Below the pieces are notes generated by a model, which worked only from the letters and a program-made list of their open reading frames with translations, searched no databases and was not told the DNA's origin. A stretch of 64,000 bases of DNA from the NCBI GenBank assembly GCA_040752275.1, contig JBFMFH010000051.1:42372-106371 (forward strand). The letters run 5' to 3'. The position numbers and the translations under genes were made by a program. Shown here piece after piece: positions 61,396 to 64,000 of the stretch; position 1 is the first letter of the stretch; every line of letters begins with the position of its first letter. The stretch comes from JBFMFH01 sp040752275 (GTDB taxonomy: Bacteria; Acidobacteriota; Vicinamibacteria; Vicinamibacterales; JAKQTR01).

Positions 61396-63645
61396 TCAGA
61401 ATCGCAATAGGCGATTCACCTTGACGACGACCGACCGAGTCTCGAGACGAGGGAAGCCCCTGGACAGCGTGTCGCGGCCCTCACTGTAGACGACGAACAG
61501 CTCGCTGCCGGGCAGGTATTCCCAGCGCAGGCGGATGTTCGCGCCGAAGGTGCTGTTGGTGGAGTTGTACTGCACGAGACCGCTCAGGAACATCTTGGGC
61601 GTGATCGCGTAGGTGCCTCGAGTGCTGACGAGTGTGGACGTGAACGCGCCGAAGGGCAGATCGACGCGATTGACCTGGACGCCCGGTTCGAATGCAAGGT
61701 GGGTGTTCACCTTGACGCGGCCTCCCGTGAGGCCGTACGCCGTGCGAGATCCCCCATAGAAGGGCCCGTGCTCGACGAAGGCGGTTCCCGACACCGCGCG
61801 CTGCTGGCCGAAGATCGCCTGGGCGGTGAGCGTGCGCTCGTGGTACGGGCCTGGCGGCACGACAACGCCCGGCGCCAGGCGGAACGGCGAAGCGAGCAGT
61901 TCGGACGAGTCGAGGTACTGCACCACGATCCGGTCGCTGGTCTGGAACTCGGTCTGGAACGTGAGCCGGATGTCGCGGTTCTCCTTCACCCCGGCGAGCG
62001 TCTCGTAGTAGGAACCCTGGACCTCGTAGCTGAACTTCCGCACACGCGGGATCCGTGTCGGCCGCGGGCTGAACCGGAATGCCACGCGCCCTTTGCGGAA
62101 GTCGCGGCGACGGACGAACCCGGCCTCGGGATTGAAGTTCCCGCCGGTCATCATGTGCTCGGCCATGAAACCGTAGCGGTCGCCGTTGTAGTTGCTGTTG
62201 ACGCGGTAGCTCATGTCCTCGCCCTGCAGGCCGGGCGTGCGGGTGCGGGCCCAGTAGCCCGTCACGGACAGATTGGTGAGGATGGCCAGCGTGCCGTCGA
62301 CGCCGTAGGTTTCACCCGACCCTTCGCCGCCCGTGCGATGCGAACGCCTGGTTGCGATGGCGCCAAGCGAACTGCGCCGCAGGACGTCGCGCTTGACCCG
62401 GACGACGGCGAAGTTCGTGGCGGGAACGCCGAGCCTGTCCACTGCCTGGGTCTGCATGTCGAGCAGCCCCACCGTGTAGGGGCCGGCCCGCCCGGTCAGG
62501 CGCCCACCCGCGAGCACGGGGATTCCCTCCCCCTGGTCGAGGCCGATGCGCCGGCTGTAGAACATGATCGGCGTGTCGTAGATGTTCTGCGCCGTCGTGC
62601 CGGCGCCGCCGAAGTTGAAGATCCCCTGGTTCTCCAGGAAGAAGTCCCGCTTCTCCGGGAAGAAGGTGCTGAACCTCGTCAGGTTGATCTGTTGTTCATC
62701 GGCCTCCGCCTGGGCGAAGTCCGTGTTGTAGCTGAAGTCCGCAGTCAGTCCCTCCGTGAGACCGTACTTCACATCGACCCCGCCGTGCGCCGCCATGGCG
62801 TCCCGGACAGGTGTGTCGCCGGTCAGGTCGGTCGACAGTTTCCCGATGAGATACGGCTTCACGTCCACTGCCCGGGAACGCGGGGGTGCCTCGAGCCCGA
62901 CCAGCGCGCCGTAGCTGGACGTTCGGAACAGGCCATCGGTGCCAAGCCCGTCCGGCACGCGGGTCAGGAAGGAGATCTCGTTCTTCCAGCGGTTGATGCG
63001 CCGAAGCTGAACGCCCCAGACCTGCTCGCGGCCTGGCTGGTAGCGCAGCGACTTGAAGGGGACGGCGGCCTCTCCGGCCCAGCCGCCCTCCACCCTGTGG
63101 ACCGCGAAATCCCACACAGGGTTCCAGTCGCCGTTGTACTGCCCCTCGTTGACGTTCTGCCCATCCATGCGTCCGCCGACGGGGTTGAACTGGAACGCGA
63201 CGCTGTTCCGCCGGTCGAGAAAGGTATCGAAGGCGAACGCGAAATTTTCATTCTGGAACACGCTCGGGGCGTCCCGCCGCATTTCGTCGGCCACCATTCG
63301 CTCGGGCCGACTCTCGGACGCACGGACGCCAACATACACGTGGTCATCGTCGAAGGCGATCCACACCTCGGTCTTCTCGGTCGCCGGCGCACCCGGCTTC
63401 GGTTCCACCTGGACGAACCCGGAGATCGGCGCGAAGGTCCGATAGAGATCCTCGTTCAACTGACCGTCGATACGCAGGGGAACATCGAGACGGACCGCGC
63501 GGATCGTGGCTCGCCCCTCGGTGTCGCGCGCGACGGTTTCGGGAAGAGTCGGAGGAGGAGGTCCGCCGTGGGCAGGCGACGCCTCCTGCGCCACCAGGGG
63601 CACGGACACTGCGAACAGCAAGAGGGCGCAGGCCGCGTACTTCAT
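61396..63645 (-). CDS. DUF5916 / CBM9-like domain outer-membrane-type protein
   Basis: This 749-residue protein starts with a signal peptide (ALLLFAVSVPLVAQ). The N-terminal domain (about residues 50-210) reads RLDVPLRIDGQLNEDLYRTF and VWIAFDDDHVYVGVRASES, a carbohydrate-binding CBM9-like fold. The rest is DUF5916, with GQYNGDWNPVWDFAVHRVE and TRFSTFFPEKRDFFLENQGI. It continues with strands resembling an outer-membrane beta-barrel, ending in VVKVNRLLRF with a terminal Phe. This layout is common in Acidobacteriota and Bacteroidota; the role is unknown. The ATG at 63645 is chosen for the signal peptide; the frame is open to 63798. Confidence 0.88.
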   Translation of the reverse strand: MKYAACALLLFAVSVPLVAQEASPAHGGPPPPTLPETVARDTEGRATIRAVRLDVPLRIDGQLNEDLYRTFAPISGFVQVEPKPGAPATEKTEVWIAFDDDHVYVGVRASESRPERMVADEMRRDAPSVFQNENFAFAFDTFLDRRNSVAFQFNPVGGRMDGQNVNEGQYNGDWNPVWDFAVHRVEGGWAGEAAVPFKSLRYQPGREQVWGVQLRRINRWKNEISFLTRVPDGLGTDGLFRTSSYGALVGLEAPPRSRAVDVKPYLIGKLSTDLTGDTPVRDAMAAHGGVDVKYGLTEGLTADFSYNTDFAQAEADEQQINLTRFSTFFPEKRDFFLENQGIFNFGGAGTTAQNIYDTPIMFYSRRIGLDQGEGIPVLAGGRLTGRAGPYTVGLLDMQTQAVDRLGVPATNFAVVRVKRDVLRRSSLGAIATRRSHRTGGEGSGETYGVDGTLAILTNLSVTGYWARTRTPGLQGEDMSYRVNSNYNGDRYGFMAEHMMTGGNFNPEAGFVRRRDFRKGRVAFRFSPRPTRIPRVRKFSYEVQGSYYETLAGVKENRDIRLTFQTEFQTSDRIVVQYLDSSELLASPFRLAPGVVVPPGPYHERTLTAQAIFGQQRAVSGTAFVEHGPFYGGSRTAYGLTGGRVKVNTHLAFEPGVQVNRVDLPFGAFTSTLVSTRGTYAITPKMFLSGLVQYNSTNSTFGANIRLRWEYLPGSELFVVYSEGRDTLSRGFPRLETRSVVVKVNRLLRF

Positions 63646-64000
63646 CGAACCAGGGGCAGGGTGACCGCGTGGAAACCCCCATCGGCCGCACGATGGCGGC
63701 AGCCGGCGGCCCGAGCCCACGCGGGGACCCGGCTGATGTGTTCGTAATGTCGCCATCATTGTAGCCCCGACCCTCCGAATCCGGGCCGTCTCTGCCACAA
63801 CAGCCGCGTCACCGCTGCCTCACTCACCCGTAGATGAGTCCCGCCATGACCTTCGGCACGCCTCGCATGGCGGCTAGCCTGGATTTCCACGGACGAGGAA
63901 TCGGTTAACGGCGCCCCGCGCACGTCGCACATGGTCGAGCTGACGTCATGACGCGATGGCTCGGATACGTTAGCTCTATGGTGCGTCGTCTCGCTGGCAT
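63646..64000. other. Window end, no confident gene
   Basis: A TACAAT on the minus strand at about 63756-63765 could be the promoter of the DUF5916 gene. An ATG at 63948 opens a plus-strand frame (MTRWLGYVSSMVRRLAG) that is still open at the window end. Its few residues are compatible with the start of a membrane protein but cannot be assigned. Confidence 0.3.

Noticed and set aside
63948..64000. Start of a gene running off the window (MTRWLGYVSSMVRR)
   Set aside because: Only 17 codons are visible with no ribosome binding site; it could be the start of a permease but cannot be supported.

Overview
The window is GC-rich DNA, dense in coding sequence on both strands. Genes mostly start with ATG or GTG, and a few have ATGA overlaps. 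The gene set suggests a heterotrophic, Gram-negative member of the Acidobacteriota, probably a Vicinamibacteria-like lineage. It includes an S46 dipeptidyl peptidase, tricorn-type protease, several S9 peptidases, a DUF5916 outer-membrane-type protein, a BlaI/M56 pair fused to TonB C-terminal domains, a zinc-ribbon/TonB protein, OmpA, MltB and e(P4)-like phosphatase. That taxonomic placement is an inference from gene content, not from a marker gene. No rRNA, tRNA, CRISPR array, prophage or intact insertion sequence was recognised.

Layout. 1-8.1 kb: end of an unidentified gene, S46 peptidase, a lipoprotein/OmpA pair, a PIG-L deacetylase fusion and a Xaa-Pro aminopeptidase. 8.1-16.7 kb: an S9 oligopeptidase and a GH38-like glycosidase on the minus strand, then an M81 (MlrC-type) peptidase and a secreted metallophosphoesterase. 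16.7-22.1 kb: a broken VapC, RecD2 helicase, MsrA, a zinc-ribbon/TonB protein and a small helical protein. 22.2-32.7 kb: tricorn protease, NCS2 purine permease, a GT-C-like membrane protein, a PqqB-like MBL hydrolase, a TIM-barrel glycosidase and a VanZ-like protein. 32.7-38 kb: glutamine synthetase, tRNA-dihydrouridine synthase, APC permease, CDP-alcohol phosphatidyltransferase and a broken GtrA. 38-48 kb: a beta-lactamase-fold hydrolase, TrkA/TrkH, gamma-glutamyltransferase, a DPP IV-type peptidase and an SdpR/SdpI pair. 48-56 kb: membrane M28 peptidase, MltB, CspA, RpoZ, then BlaI with a very large M56-TPR-TonB-STN-TonB protein. 56-64 kb: an outer-membrane-like protein, D-aminoacylase, an amidohydrolase, an acid phosphatase and a DUF5916 protein.

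Functionally the window is dominated by exported peptide and amino-acid catabolism (S46, S9 twice, M24B, M81, S41/tricorn, GGT, M28, D-aminoacylase, amidohydrolase). Around these sit nitrogen assimilation (glutamine synthetase), purine and amino-acid uptake, potassium uptake and cell-envelope functions. These genes are scattered as singletons or pairs and do not form one operon.

The most unusual features are two. First, a set of short tandem repeat families, five with a 7-bp unit and one with an 11-bp unit, lies in intergenic gaps and spills into the ends or interior of coding regions. Second, the BlaI-regulated M56 protein combines a membrane protease with TPRs, two TonB C-terminal domains and a secretin/STN-like domain. 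Several start codons also sit only 6-11 nt downstream of a good -10 hexamer, suggesting leaderless transcripts.
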